A stretch of 64,000 nucleotides of DNA from Candidatus Thorarchaeota archaeon (lineage in GTDB: Archaea > Asgardarchaeota > Thorarchaeia > Thorarchaeales > Thorarchaeaceae). How positions within the stretch are numbered: the first letter of the stretch is position 1; every line of letters starts with the position of its first letter. Positions 1 through 8,756 of this stretch are shown here, in pieces. The translations under genes were made by a program, and so were the position numbers. Under the pieces are notes generated by a model, which had not been told where the DNA came from, did not search any database, and saw nothing but the letters and a program-made list of their open reading frames with translations. The DNA lies in the NCBI GenBank assembly GCA_029855935.1, contig JAGSHN010000005.1:142396-206395 (forward strand), given 5' to 3'.

Positions 1-1813
1 AGTATACAAGAACGTGAGTTGCATTCCACATCTTGAATACGCGTAGCGACTCCGTCAGATTCAAGGCCATCAACGCATAGCCCATAAGAGCTATCTGCGT
101 CCTATTGTGAGTTGAGTTGTCGACTATTGTTCGCCCGCCACCAGCGCTATTAATCCAGTATCCATAGTCCCACCAGCTGGCAATCGTTGCTGTGGGCGGA
201 AGAACGTTCCTGATGAAGTTCATAGCGGTCTGCCAGTCAGTGTACTGTGCACCCTCGGCAATACTGCCAGATGCGAGCTCTGGACCACTGACCTGATTCA
301 CGGTATAGCTGACACCACCAAAGACTGCCATAGATAGGACTAGAGCAACAAAACCATAGGCCATCAGCGTGTGCTCCGATGTCAGAGAAGTGCTGACTCG
401 AAACCGTCTTCTCTCAAACACCGATTTCTCGGCAACTATCTTTGCATATGGCGACAGAGTCTGATGCACAGCCACAGCTGACAGGATGGCAACCCCTGGC
501 GCGAGAATCAGAGCCAACCGGATCATGCTTCCCGCAAAGTACACCGACGTGAGGCCATATAGAAGGATGAGCCAGTCCTCATCGTGGCCTCGCTTGTAGA
601 GGAAGTACATACCGAGCGGGAAGAAGAATATCAGCACCAGAAGCGTGTTGTAGAAGCTTGACCACGGGCTCGGGAGATGCTCTGCAACAGAGGCGAAGAT
701 CCGCTGGTCGAGCCTATAGAAGGGATTGATGACCGTCAGAAACTTGCCACCGATTCGGAGAACTGCGTTGGAATTGGCGGTTCTGATTGACAGGTCAGTT
801 CCACTCCCGTATAAGAAGTAGGCACCGACGGCAATCAACGGCATGATGAGGCCTATTAGGAGCGGCTTCATGTGCGGAGAGAGTGCTGCAGCCGTAGAAA
901 CACGATACCTCTCTATGCGTGTCCAGACCTCGTAGCTGGCAAGGAGCGCACCCACAGCAATCGGGGCCATATACGAGAGGGAGGTGATGTTCTCAAATCC
1001 GTTGCGAGGAACCAGTCCCCCGATGAATAGGCCCAATGATATCGTAATCATGTAGGAGGATAGAAGGCGCCGGCTGTACCGGCCTGCAACAAACATAAGG
1101 AATGCGTAGACAGCCAGAAGATCAACGAGGAAGTCAGCTGCGCCCCACGAGGCCATCAGATATCCGACCGATAGCCCCGCACCGACCGCAGAGGCAATCG
1201 AGTCGCGTTTGATGCTGCGAGTGAAGAAGAACAGACCGAGCACTATTGCGAAAACACCAATACACTCATTGTCAAAGAAGCCTTCCACAGTTCTCTGTAG
1301 GAAGGCGGGGAGATATCCCATGAACAGCGCAGTCAGAAGCCCTACGGTGTTGTTGTAGAGCTCGCGACCAAGAAAGAATGCAACAATTGTTGTCAGAGCA
1401 CCCATCAGAGCAGGCATGATCACAGAAACAAAGGTCACACTCACGTTGATTCCGAGAGCATGTGCTGCGAAGTAGAGGAAGGCGCTGGTGAATGGTACAC
1501 CAACATAGGTGGCCGTTGCAATGTCCCGGCCAAAGGGCATCCATGTCGTGTCATCGTACCAAGTGAAGAAGGCACCATATCCATGCTCTGAGATGTACTC
1601 AGTGACCTTGAGTTGGAACCAAGGGTCGAACGCGCGGACTATTGGCTGCCTATCGACAAGAGGAAGAAGCCGAAGGGCGAGTGACACGAAGAAAATTATC
1701 GTCAAGGCAACAATGACCATCACGGATCCTCGTGAGATCTTTGCTTTCGGACGGTGAAATACCTGGCGGAGAAATCTGCCTGCAGACCTCTTGAGCTTCC
1801 TGAATCGGGCCAT
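1..1813 (-). CDS. stt3: STT3/AglB-type oligosaccharyltransferase, 3' end cut by window
   Basis: Catalytic subunit of the N-glycosylation machinery, which moves a lipid-linked glycan to Asn in N-X-S/T sequons outside the membrane. The frame stays open from the ATG at 1813 to the window edge (over 600 residues). After a basic N-terminus and first membrane helix comes the acidic motif FDPWF (D63), then many hydrophobic helices. The diagnostic WWDYG sequon-binding motif is at residues 547-551, followed by GYW. The C-terminal globular domain lies outside the window. A TATA-like element sits about 60 bp upstream of the ATG. An OSTC-like candidate subunit is encoded 4 kb away. The family assignment is very secure. 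Confidence 0.95.
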   Translation of the reverse strand, partial: MARFRKLKRSAGRFLRQVFHRPKAKISRGSVMVIVALTIIFFVSLALRLLPLVDRQPIVRAFDPWFQLKVTEYISEHGYGAFFTWYDDTTWMPFGRDIATATYVGVPFTSAFLYFAAHALGINVSVTFVSVIMPALMGALTTIVAFFLGRELYNNTVGLLTALFMGYLPAFLQRTVEGFFDNECIGVFAIVLGLFFFTRSIKRDSIASAVGAGLSVGYLMASWGAADFLVDLLAVYAFLMFVAGRYSRRLLSSYMITISLGLFIGGLVPRNGFENITSLSYMAPIAVGALLASYEVWTRIERYRVSTAAALSPHMKPLLIGLIMPLIAVGAYFLYGSGTDLSIRTANSNAVLRIGGKFLTVINPFYRLDQRIFASVAEHLPSPWSSFYNTLLVLIFFFPLGMYFLYKRGHDEDWLILLYGLTSVYFAGSMIRLALILAPGVAILSAVAVHQTLSPYAKIVAEKSVFERRRFRVSTSLTSEHTLMAYGFVALVLSMAVFGGVSYTVNQVSGPELASGSIAEGAQYTDWQTAMNFIRNVLPPTATIASWWDYGYWINSAGGGRTIVDNSTHNRTQIALMGYALMALNLTESLRVFKMWNATHVLVY

Positions 1814-1865
1814 AATGGGTGCGCTCTCCAATTCGTCTGGAATCATCGGCATCAGACTGTGGATG

Positions 1866-1880
1866 TGCTAAAAAGGTTGC
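1866..1880 (-). promoter_or_regulatory. TATA/BRE promoter of STT3
   Basis: Read on the minus strand the element is CAACCTTTTTAGC, matching the A-rich/C plus TTTAA pattern seen before many genes here. The predicted start near 1845 leaves a leader of about 30 nt. Confidence 0.5.
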
Positions 1881-2127
1881 GTTTGGAGGGGCACTTGTAC
1901 TAGGACTGCAAACAGCTGTCATGTAGAACTTCGTCGTTTTTGGAAATCTCGCGAGTGAATCATAGAGGCTCAAGGCAGAAAAGGAGTGCTACGATTCAGG
2001 AAGACAGGTGGCGAGCCAAGTCAGGGTGCAGATGACCGACGCCATTGGCACACGGTTGCCCACTGGATGGCTAATCAGTATCCAGCGATGTAGGAACACA
2101 GATAGAAGCGGTGAGAGAGGGAACAGG
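1881..2127. other. Gene-free spacer between STT3 promoter and gcvH
   Basis: I see no coding frame with family features, no tRNA-like T-arm and no repeat here. The short frames overlap gcvH antisense or run without recognisable starts. Confidence 0.5.
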
Positions 2128-2155
2128 GTCGCCCCATCACGTGCCCCGGGGCGAC
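2128..2155 (-). terminator. Hairpin just after gcvH stop
   Basis: GTCGCCCC and GGGGCGAC form a perfect 8-bp inverted repeat with a 12-nt loop, starting 3 bp after the gcvH stop. It could end or stabilise the transcript. No clear T-run follows, so termination is only inferred. Confidence 0.4.
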
Positions 2156-2157
2156 TA

Positions 2158-2562
2158 CTATTCTTGCAGTTCCGCGATGTACTTGGAATACTCCTCACTG
2201 GTCATCAGAGATTTGAGGTCCTCTTCTAACTTGGATGGACGAATCTTGAACATCCATCCTCGACCGTACGGGTCCTCATTCACAATCTCGGGAGCATCTT
2301 CAAGTTCGGTGTTGACCTCGATGATCTCACCGCTGACTGGACTGAAGATGTCGGATGAGGCCTTCATCGACTCGACGAGCCCGCATTCTTCCCCCGCATT
2401 GACGACGGTCCCGACCTCACTTATCTCGACATAGGTGATCTCGTGAAGCGCGTGTTGGGCATGGTCGGTTATTCCAACAACGACCACTCCATCTTCAATT
2501 CGAGCCCATTCATGATCCTTCGAGTAGTAGAGCCCGTCAACGACCTTCTTTCCTTCGCTCAT
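2158..2562 (-). CDS. gcvH: Glycine cleavage system H protein
   Basis: Lipoyl carrier protein (134 aa) that shuttles the aminomethyl group between the P, T and L proteins of glycine cleavage. It shows the family start (KDHEWARIEDG), the ITDHAQHALHEITYVE segment and the lipoylation motif ESMKASSD with Lys67. Its length is typical. The ATG at 2562 is preferred because the longer frame adds 11 residues with no similarity to the family. It lies 71 bp downstream of gcvT on the same strand, so the two may be cotranscribed. The P proteins are not in the window. Confidence 0.95.
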   Translation of the reverse strand: MSEGKKVVDGLYYSKDHEWARIEDGVVVVGITDHAQHALHEITYVEISEVGTVVNAGEECGLVESMKASSDIFSPVSGEIIEVNTELEDAPEIVNEDPYGRGWMFKIRPSKLEEDLKSLMTSEEYSKYIAELQE

Positions 2563-2633
2563 CAGAGTGCACCTTCGCTCTTGGCTGACGCACAAGGGTG
2601 CTTAAATGAGTTGCTGCAAAGCTAGCGGCCTAC

Positions 2634-3782
2634 CTACTGATTGCGCGCTTCACCATATCTCTGTGGGTCGTAGAATGGCCATTTGCGAGCCTCAGCACGT
2701 CTAATTCTGCCCTTGATGTCAACCTCTATAGTATCACCCTCGTCGACCGAGCCGGGTGAAACATAGCCCATACCAATGCCCTTACCGAGGATGGGTGAGA
2801 GCCCGCCACTTGTGACAACTCCTATTTCATTGCCATCCGACAATAGTCGATACCCCTGTCGTGGAATACCACGGTCCACCATCACGAATCCTATTCTTGT
2901 CTTGCGAATCGCCCCCTCTTTCTTGTGTCTATATACAACGTCATAGCCAATATAGTGGGGCTCGACCTTCAGCTTAACTGCATAGGGGATCCGTGCCTCA
3001 ATCGGCGATGTGTCCTCATCAAGCTCGTGACCGTACAGCACAAAACCAGCCTCGAGACGGGTCGAGTCGCGAGATCCAAGCCCACAGGGGCGCGCCCCAA
3101 GGTCTTCACCGGTTGAGAGTATTCTCTCCCAGAACTCTATTGCTTTCCTACGTCCCTCATCGTTGAAGGGAGTGTCAAGCAATAGAATCTCGCCACCAGC
3201 CTCACCAGTGTACCCAGTTCGGCACAAGTAGCAATCTTGGCCAAACAATGTCATCCGACTACAGCTGAAACGTGGAAGAGAGCGAACATCGGTGTTTGCC
3301 ATCCTTGAGAGAAGCTCAAGAGCGTTTGGACCTTGGACCGCAATCATGACAACCCTGCGCGACCAGTCCTCCAGATGGACATCGAACCCACTGGAATGCT
3401 CTTGGAGATGGCCCCAGATCTTGGAGGCATTCGATGCATTGGTGACCCAGATGAATTCGTGCTCGCCTACTCGATAGAGCATCAGGTCGTCTCGCACGCC
3501 GCCTCGCTCATTGAGACAGGTCGAGTAGTGTCCCATATTGATGCGCAACTTCCGGACGTTGTTTGTTGTCACGGTCTGCAGAAAGTCGACCGCATCGGGG
3601 CCAGATATGGAGAAGCGTGCCATATGGGTGGTATCGAATATTCCGACCGCCTCTCGAACCGCCATATGCTCCTCGCGAATATCGCTAAACCGGACTGGCA
3701 TCTCCCATCCTGCAAACTCTACGATGTCGCCATGCTTCACATGCCATTCGTATAGGTGAGTCCTCTTCAGACCTGTATTCAT
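2634..3782 (-). CDS. gcvT: Aminomethyltransferase, glycine cleavage T protein
   Basis: Transfers the methylene unit from the aminomethyl-lipoyl H protein to a tetrahydropterin cofactor and releases ammonia. The T-fold begins TGLKRTHLYEWHVKHG and contains the conserved VEFAGWEMPV, GIFDTTHM, RDDLMLYR and TGYTGEAGGEI segments; the C-terminal domain has GEIGVVTSGG and GIGMGYV. Starting from the ATG at 3782 the protein is 382 aa. An ATG at 3812 adds 10 residues, but the TATA-like sequence near 3820 would put the transcription start downstream of it. The gene is followed by gcvH and diverges from the DHPS-like gene. Confidence 0.93.
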   Translation of the reverse strand: MNTGLKRTHLYEWHVKHGDIVEFAGWEMPVRFSDIREEHMAVREAVGIFDTTHMARFSISGPDAVDFLQTVTTNNVRKLRINMGHYSTCLNERGGVRDDLMLYRVGEHEFIWVTNASNASKIWGHLQEHSSGFDVHLEDWSRRVVMIAVQGPNALELLSRMANTDVRSLPRFSCSRMTLFGQDCYLCRTGYTGEAGGEILLLDTPFNDEGRRKAIEFWERILSTGEDLGARPCGLGSRDSTRLEAGFVLYGHELDEDTSPIEARIPYAVKLKVEPHYIGYDVVYRHKKEGAIRKTRIGFVMVDRGIPRQGYRLLSDGNEIGVVTSGGLSPILGKGIGMGYVSPGSVDEGDTIEVDIKGRIRRAEARKWPFYDPQRYGEARNQ

Positions 3783-3813
3783 AGGGGCACCACTGTATGC
3801 TCGGCCGGCCATG

Positions 3814-3832
3814 CTAGGTTTTAATTTCTTCC
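3814..3832. promoter_or_regulatory. Divergent AT-rich promoter, gcvT / DHPS-like
   Basis: The sequence GGTTTTAATTTCTT reads as a TATA box on either strand. It lies about 35 bp from the preferred ATG on each side (3782 and 3859), so one AT-rich core could serve both one-carbon genes. Confidence 0.45.
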
Positions 3833-3858
3833 ATTCTTGCGAAACTTGGCGAGCGCAG

Positions 3859-5088
3859 ATGTTGTATCAACGACAGGTACGTGTGAGGGACACATATGTC
3901 GGGCGTGACGCGCCCACGCGTCTAATGGCCGTTGTGAATGTCTCTAGCGAGTCGTTCTTTGCAGGCTCGGTAGTGGCCCCCGAGAGCATCGACAAGAGAG
4001 TGAGGCTGTTAGAGAGGCAGGGAGCAGAGATCATAGACATAGGTGGGGCATCCAGCGCGCCCACAGAGATCTATGGTACTGAGCATATCTCCGTCGAGGA
4101 AGAATTGAAACGGATACAGCGAGCAATGAGGGTTGCACGAGACGCAACCGACCTCCCCATCTCGATTGACACTAGCTCTGCAGATGTGGCAAGGTTGGCT
4201 CTGGACCTCGGTGCGGATATGGTCAATGATATCACTGGCCTCAAGGGAGACCCACAGATGGCACCTCTTGTAGTGAGAGAGGACGTTCCGGTGGTGATAA
4301 TGGCGAGCTGCAATGGGCCGTGCCAAGATGCAGAAACGACATGGATGGAAATGAAGAGGAGTCTTGAGCTGGCAGCACAGGCAGGAATTGATGATGACAA
4401 GATAGTCATTGACCCGGGCATAGGATTTGGGAGACCACCAGATGAGGACTTCCGGCTCATCAGGGAGTTGCCCATGTTTTGCACTCTCGGTCATCCGGTC
4501 CTAGTAGGAGTTTCTCGAAAGGCATTCATAGGAAGCCTTCTCAATCACCCGAACCCCGAGGACCGCCTCATAGGAAGTGTTGCCGTCACATCAGTCGCAG
4601 TCGCAAATGGCGCGGACATAATCAGGACGCATGATGTCGAGGAAACAAGGGAGGCAATACAGATAGGGCTGGCGCTTAGAAGACCTGAGATACGGAACGA
4701 GGAAACCGTCCTCCTTGACAATGTGGAAGAGCCTCAGCTGATCTCTGTGCTCGAGAGGATTGGTGTTGATCCGGAGATTAGAGGAAGATTGACGAAAAAG
4801 AGTGTCATGCTGAATCTGTTGATTGGAAGTGTTGCCACACCTGCCGCGCTCGTGATAAAGCAGGAGATGCTGGCATTGGGCGGCGATGCCGCCTACCACA
4901 GAGACGTTATTGACTGCAGGGTATCAGACACCACTCTCTTGATTGTGGGGACTCCATTGCAGTTGGAGAAACTAGGGAGGCGACTGCGAAAGATGAACTA
5001 CTTCGGATTGCCGAGGATTGCTGAACAGATTCGATATATCTTGGAGAAGAGAGAGGAGAGGGCGGTGGTCCCGGTTGGACTGGGCTGA
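3859..5088 (+). CDS. Dihydropteroate synthase-like protein with extra C-terminal domain
   Basis: The N-terminal 270 residues form a pterin-binding TIM barrel: MAVVNVSSESFF near the start, IIDIGGASSAP, ISIDTSSADVARLALDLGADMVNDITG, and DPGIGFGR. Family members condense a pterin pyrophosphate with an arylamine, or act in the analogous archaeal methanopterin pathway. The last ~135 residues form a separate domain (VKQEMLALGGDAAYHR-like segment, then RIAEQI) that resembles the accessory N-terminal domain of long clostridial DHPS proteins, here placed at the C-terminus. The ATG at 3859 lies just downstream of a shared TATA; an ATG at 3811 is also possible. The MptE-like gene overlaps its end. Confidence 0.8.
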   Translation: MLYQRQVRVRDTYVGRDAPTRLMAVVNVSSESFFAGSVVAPESIDKRVRLLERQGAEIIDIGGASSAPTEIYGTEHISVEEELKRIQRAMRVARDATDLPISIDTSSADVARLALDLGADMVNDITGLKGDPQMAPLVVREDVPVVIMASCNGPCQDAETTWMEMKRSLELAAQAGIDDDKIVIDPGIGFGRPPDEDFRLIRELPMFCTLGHPVLVGVSRKAFIGSLLNHPNPEDRLIGSVAVTSVAVANGADIIRTHDVEETREAIQIGLALRRPEIRNEETVLLDNVEEPQLISVLERIGVDPEIRGRLTKKSVMLNLLIGSVATPAALVIKQEMLALGGDAAYHRDVIDCRVSDTTLLIVGTPLQLEKLGRRLRKMNYFGLPRIAEQIRYILEKREERAVVPVGLG

Positions 5089-5809
5089 GTGGAAACCTCT
5101 GTATTTGCGGATAGTAGATATGCTTGGTCTCGATGTCGAAGCGGACAGGCGTGCCACTGCCATGTTGGATCGCCTGCTCGCTAGCCGTGACGTAGATGAT
5201 CTCGTGCAGAAACTCAGACGGACAATATATGATACGGAGGTCATAGTGTGTGGAGCTGCCCCCTCACTTGACGCCCATCTCAGGATGATCAAGGAACAGC
5301 ATTTCGCGGACGGGCGGGTGGTCATTGCAGCAGATGGGGCACTGGAGGCGCTGATAGGTGAGGAAGTCCATTGTGATATAGTCGTCACAGACCTTGATGG
5401 TGATCGGGGAGGGCTGATTCCCTCTACAAGACAGGGCACCCTTGCGGTAGTCCATGCACACGGAGACAACATCCCGCTCATACGAAGCGTTGTGCCGAGA
5501 GCATCTAATATCATTGGTAGTACCCAGGTTGAGCCGACTGAACATGTACATCTTTGGGGCGGTTTCACCGATGGGGACAGAGCATGCTATCTAGCGGCCC
5601 ACTACAGCCCACGCAAGATAATCCTAGCAGGCATGGACTTTGGGAGCATAGTTGGGAGATGGTCCAAGCCCGCGTGTGAGTCAGCGTCCCCAGCGAGCAG
5701 ACAAAAGCGTCTCAAGATGTCGATTGGGAGGTGGCTTCTCTCTACGATAGAGAAACGGTTTCACGTCCCTCTGACGTATGTTGACAATGAAACTGTGTTT
5801 CAGCGCTGA
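5075..5809 (+). CDS. mptE: MptE-type 6-hydroxymethyl-7,8-dihydropterin pyrophosphokinase
   Basis: Activates 6-hydroxymethyl-dihydropterin to its diphosphate for methanopterin- or folate-type cofactor synthesis. It resembles the archaeal MptE/DUF115 family: an N-terminal WAEWKPLYLRI helix, VIVCGAAPSLDAHL as the nucleotide-binding loop, VIAADGALEAL, the metal-site stretch DIVVTDLDGD, and a late ILAGMDFG. TTG at 5075 is chosen because family members start at this Trp-rich helix; another TTG at 5018 would extend the protein by 19 residues. The overlap with the DHPS-like gene implies translational coupling and a shared pterin pathway. Confidence 0.82.
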   Translation: MDWAEWKPLYLRIVDMLGLDVEADRRATAMLDRLLASRDVDDLVQKLRRTIYDTEVIVCGAAPSLDAHLRMIKEQHFADGRVVIAADGALEALIGEEVHCDIVVTDLDGDRGGLIPSTRQGTLAVVHAHGDNIPLIRSVVPRASNIIGSTQVEPTEHVHLWGGFTDGDRACYLAAHYSPRKIILAGMDFGSIVGRWSKPACESASPASRQKRLKMSIGRWLLSTIEKRFHVPLTYVDNETVFQR

Positions 5810-6225
5810 GGTGGCAACTTGAGGCCGAAGAGATACGTCATTATGAGGTACGCAGCACCAGCGAGGATAGCACCAAGTATTAGGAGACGAGTCGCGTAAC
5901 CCGGCTGAAACACGTACTTCGAGGAGTAGTATATGAGGCCCAAGCCCAATGTCCCTATGAAAATAACCACCGACGCCACAAGGCCCTCCATTCCTAGCTG
6001 TACGTCAATTCCTCTCACAACAAGAATGGGCTCGCCATTGGGGCCACCAGCAATGGGCGGAGGAGTCTTCACCAGCGTGTAGATGTTTCCGCCGAGAACG
6101 AAGAGTATGGCAATGAACATGATTCCAAAGACCACTATGTCAGGAGGCCGTGTCGGCGTACTGAATCTCGGACGAGCTAGACGCATCCGAGGTCGAACTA
6201 TGAACTTGGGCCACCACATCTTCAC
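5800..6225 (-). CDS. OSTC / Ost3-Ost6-like oligosaccharyltransferase subunit
   Basis: A 141-aa protein with three predicted membrane helices (about 30-52, 78-100, 111-133). It matches the eukaryotic OSTC/DC2 plan closely: GGNIYTLVKTPPPIAGG after helix 1 (OSTC has GG-IY-...-PP-..G), QLGMEGLVAS leading into helix 2 (OSTC: Q-.MEGLASS), and LKLP near the C-terminus (OSTC: MKLP). OSTC and the membrane part of Ost3/Ost6 tether STT3 in eukaryotes, and Ost3/6 homologues are known Asgard signature proteins. No thioredoxin domain is present. The stop overlaps the convergent MptE-like gene by 10 bp. Similarity was judged by eye from remembered sequence. Confidence 0.72.
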   Translation of the reverse strand: MKMWWPKFIVRPRMRLARPRFSTPTRPPDIVVFGIMFIAILFVLGGNIYTLVKTPPPIAGGPNGEPILVVRGIDVQLGMEGLVASVVIFIGTLGLGLIYYSSKYVFQPGYATRLLILGAILAGAAYLIMTYLFGLKLPPQR

Positions 6226-6255
6226 TTGGCAAACCTCAGGCTGCGAAATAGCGGT

Positions 6256-6271
6256 CGGCTTTTAAGAATAT
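6256..6271 (-). promoter_or_regulatory. TATA-like promoter of the OSTC-like gene
   Basis: The minus strand reads TATTCTTAAAAGCC about 35 bp upstream of the ATG at 6225, which suits a short leader. Confidence 0.5.
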
Positions 6272-6406
6272 CGCGAGATGAGAAATCGCACTAGGGCAGG
6301 TCATGGCCAGATCACTCACCAGTGACACAATCACTTCGATAGTCCTTCAAGATACCTTCAACCACCACTCGCAACTATGGCCTCGTCATAACCAGGGGAG
6401 AGAAAG

Positions 6407-8533
6407 ATGGCGAAAGTCCTGATAATCTCAGAGAAGCCGGCTGCAGCCGAGAAAATAGCGTTGGCATTGGATGAGAAGCATGAACCAAAGGTCATCAAGG
6501 CCAGAGGAGCATCATACTATGAATGCGAGAGAAACAACGACACGCTCTTTGTTGTCTATGCACTTGGGCACCTGTACGAACTCAAGCAGACACAGAAGGG
6601 ATGGACGTATCCACGGTTCGAAACCAAATGGGTCCCAAAGTACGAGGTAGAAAAGAAGGCCACGAACGTCAAACCTGTCATCAGTCTCATCCGGAAACTG
6701 TCCAAGGAGTCTGATGCCTTTGTCGTTGCAACGGACTATGACATAGAGGGAAGTCTCATCGGATATCTCGCACTCAAGTACGCGTGCGGAGTCGACCTTC
6801 AGAGGGCAAGAAGAATGCGCTTCTCCACGCTCACCGTGGGAGAACTGGAGAGAGCCTATGTCAACGCTCTGCCCAGCCTAGACTTCCCGCTTGTACGTGC
6901 AGGCTGTCTGAGGCACAAGGTTGACTGGCTATACGGGATCAACCTAACTCGGGCACTGACACTATCAATCAAGAGAGCAGCAGGCTGGTTCAAGATTGTT
7001 TCGACTGGGAGGGTGCAGGGCCCGACGCTGGCGCTTGTGGCTGAACGGGAGAAGCAGATCAATAGCTTTGTTCCCACCCCCTACTGGGTCATAGTCGGCA
7101 GAGTGAGAGTCAATGACAAGACCATCGACATAGATTATAGACGGCAGCGCATCCAGACGCGAATGGAGGCTCAATCTGTCGTCAATGCGCTTCAAGGCAA
7201 GCAACTTACCGTGACGCAAGTAGAAAGCAAGAGAAGGAAGCTCGGCCCACCAGTACCGTTCAATCTCAGCGGACTCCAGAGCGAGGCATACAGGCACTTT
7301 GGCTTCAGGCCAAGTCGTACACTGGCGATAGCGCAGAAACTGTATCTTGATGCCCTCATCTCATATCCCCGGACATCGAGCCAGCAGATTCCCGACAGTA
7401 TAGATACTCGCAGTATATTGCGGCAACTGGGTGAACAGAAGAAGTATGCAAGAATCGTCGAAGAAGTGCTGCAAAGCGGAAGGGAGAGGCCAGTACAAGG
7501 GAAGAAGACGGATCCTGCACATCCTGCCATCCATCCTACAGGCAATGCACCAACAAGGAAATTGACACCAAGCGAGAGGAAGCTGTACGATCTGGTCGTC
7601 CGCAGGTTCGTTGCACTGTTCGGGAAGGATGCCCTGAGGGAGAGCGTGAGGGTGACTCTGAAGCACGATGAGCACATCTTCTACATCAGGGGACGACGCA
7701 TATTGGAGCGTGGCTGGATAGAATACTACGAACCATACGTTGAGATGGGCGAACGGGAGGTCCCGGCACTTGCAGAGGGCGATGTCTTGAAGATTGCGGA
7801 GGTAGTAGCCGAGGAGAAGACAACGACGCCCCCGCCGCGGTACAATCCTTCCAGTCTTTTGAAGGAACTTGAGAAGCAGGGCCTTGGTACGAAGGCCACG
7901 CGCGCCTCCATTGTCGACTCGCTAAAATCACGAGGCTACACTCTGAACGACAAGTTTGAGCTGTCGGCACTTGGCTACGCGGCATTTGAAACACTCGAAC
8001 GTCACGTTCCCGAGATCCTCTCGGCTGAGTTCACACGGAGGTTGGAGCGGCATATGGAGGAGGTACAACTGGGGAAACGCACAATGGAGGAGGTTCTCAA
8101 TGAGGCGGAGGCGACCCTTGGAAGAATCCTCGAACAGTTCAAGGAGAGAGAGGAGGCCATAGGCGAAGAGCTGGTTGCGGGACTCAGAGGCTATTGGAGA
8201 GAGAGGGAGGAGATTGGGCTGTGTCCGAAATGTGGTGAAGGAACCTTGGTCATCATACGCTCCCCAAAGACCGGAAAACGGTTTATCGGATGCTCAAGAT
8301 ACAAAGAGGGTGGCTGTGATGCGACATTCCCGCTACCTCAGAAGGGGACCATCACCCCCTTGAAGAAGAAATGCGAATACTGTGGGTATCAGATGATTAG
8401 GATCTCGCGAGGAAAGAGGGGGTGGGAAACCTGCATCAATTGGGCCCAGTGTCCGGGACGCCAAGATCAGCTCAAGCGGCTGAGAGAGCGACAACGTCAG
8501 GAGGAAACAAAGGAGGGCGACAATAGTGAGTGA
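6407..8533 (+). CDS. topA: DNA topoisomerase I (type IA)
   Basis: Relaxes negatively supercoiled DNA through a 5'-phosphotyrosine intermediate. The 708 residues start with a TOPRIM domain (KVLIISEKPAAAEKIA; acidic DYDIEGSLIG), followed by the toroidal core. The catalytic tyrosine is in SYPRTSS at Y320. RVQGPTLALV and GLGTKATRASIV are conserved type IA segments. The C-terminus has two zinc-ribbon modules (CPKCGEG...CSRYKEGGC and CEYCGYQ...CINWAQCPG). Length is normal for archaeal TopA. GGGGAGAG lies just before the ATG. A small zinc protein gene overlaps its stop. Confidence 0.95.
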   Translation: MAKVLIISEKPAAAEKIALALDEKHEPKVIKARGASYYECERNNDTLFVVYALGHLYELKQTQKGWTYPRFETKWVPKYEVEKKATNVKPVISLIRKLSKESDAFVVATDYDIEGSLIGYLALKYACGVDLQRARRMRFSTLTVGELERAYVNALPSLDFPLVRAGCLRHKVDWLYGINLTRALTLSIKRAAGWFKIVSTGRVQGPTLALVAEREKQINSFVPTPYWVIVGRVRVNDKTIDIDYRRQRIQTRMEAQSVVNALQGKQLTVTQVESKRRKLGPPVPFNLSGLQSEAYRHFGFRPSRTLAIAQKLYLDALISYPRTSSQQIPDSIDTRSILRQLGEQKKYARIVEEVLQSGRERPVQGKKTDPAHPAIHPTGNAPTRKLTPSERKLYDLVVRRFVALFGKDALRESVRVTLKHDEHIFYIRGRRILERGWIEYYEPYVEMGEREVPALAEGDVLKIAEVVAEEKTTTPPPRYNPSSLLKELEKQGLGTKATRASIVDSLKSRGYTLNDKFELSALGYAAFETLERHVPEILSAEFTRRLERHMEEVQLGKRTMEEVLNEAEATLGRILEQFKEREEAIGEELVAGLRGYWREREEIGLCPKCGEGTLVIIRSPKTGKRFIGCSRYKEGGCDATFPLPQKGTITPLKKKCEYCGYQMIRISRGKRGWETCINWAQCPGRQDQLKRLRERQRQEETKEGDNSE

Positions 8534-8756
8534 GTGTAGAATCTGTGGGAGGGAGCCGGTAGATGGCAGGTACTGTAGATATCATAGGGTCGCATTCGAC
8601 AATCTAAGAGAGAAATATGCGGTGTGGAAAGAGGCGGCGGGTGTGTCGTGGGACGACTACCTAGAGCGATTGAGGCAGAACCCGGAAACGGGCCGATGGG
8701 TCTTAGAACTCATCGAGGATCTGATGACAGAAGATGATCCTTCAGTGACTGCATAA
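8526..8756 (+). CDS. Small zinc-binding protein downstream of topA
   Basis: A 76-residue protein with GTG start, overlapping the topA stop by 8 bp, so probably translated with it. The N-terminus has CRICG followed by YCRYH, a likely Cys3His zinc knuckle. The remainder is helical and rich in Trp and acidic residues (VSWDDYLERLRQNP, GRWVLELIEDL). Similar short proteins occur in other archaea, but I know no assigned function. Coupling to topA hints at a nucleic-acid role; that is inference. Its last 47 bp overlap the convergent PAC4-like gene. Confidence 0.75.
   Translation: MSECRICGREPVDGRYCRYHRVAFDNLREKYAVWKEAAGVSWDDYLERLRQNPETGRWVLELIEDLMTEDDPSVTA

Noticed and set aside
1650-1973. 107-residue minus-strand frame upstream of STT3
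   Set aside because: It overlaps the STT3 N-terminus in another frame and shows no protein-like composition.
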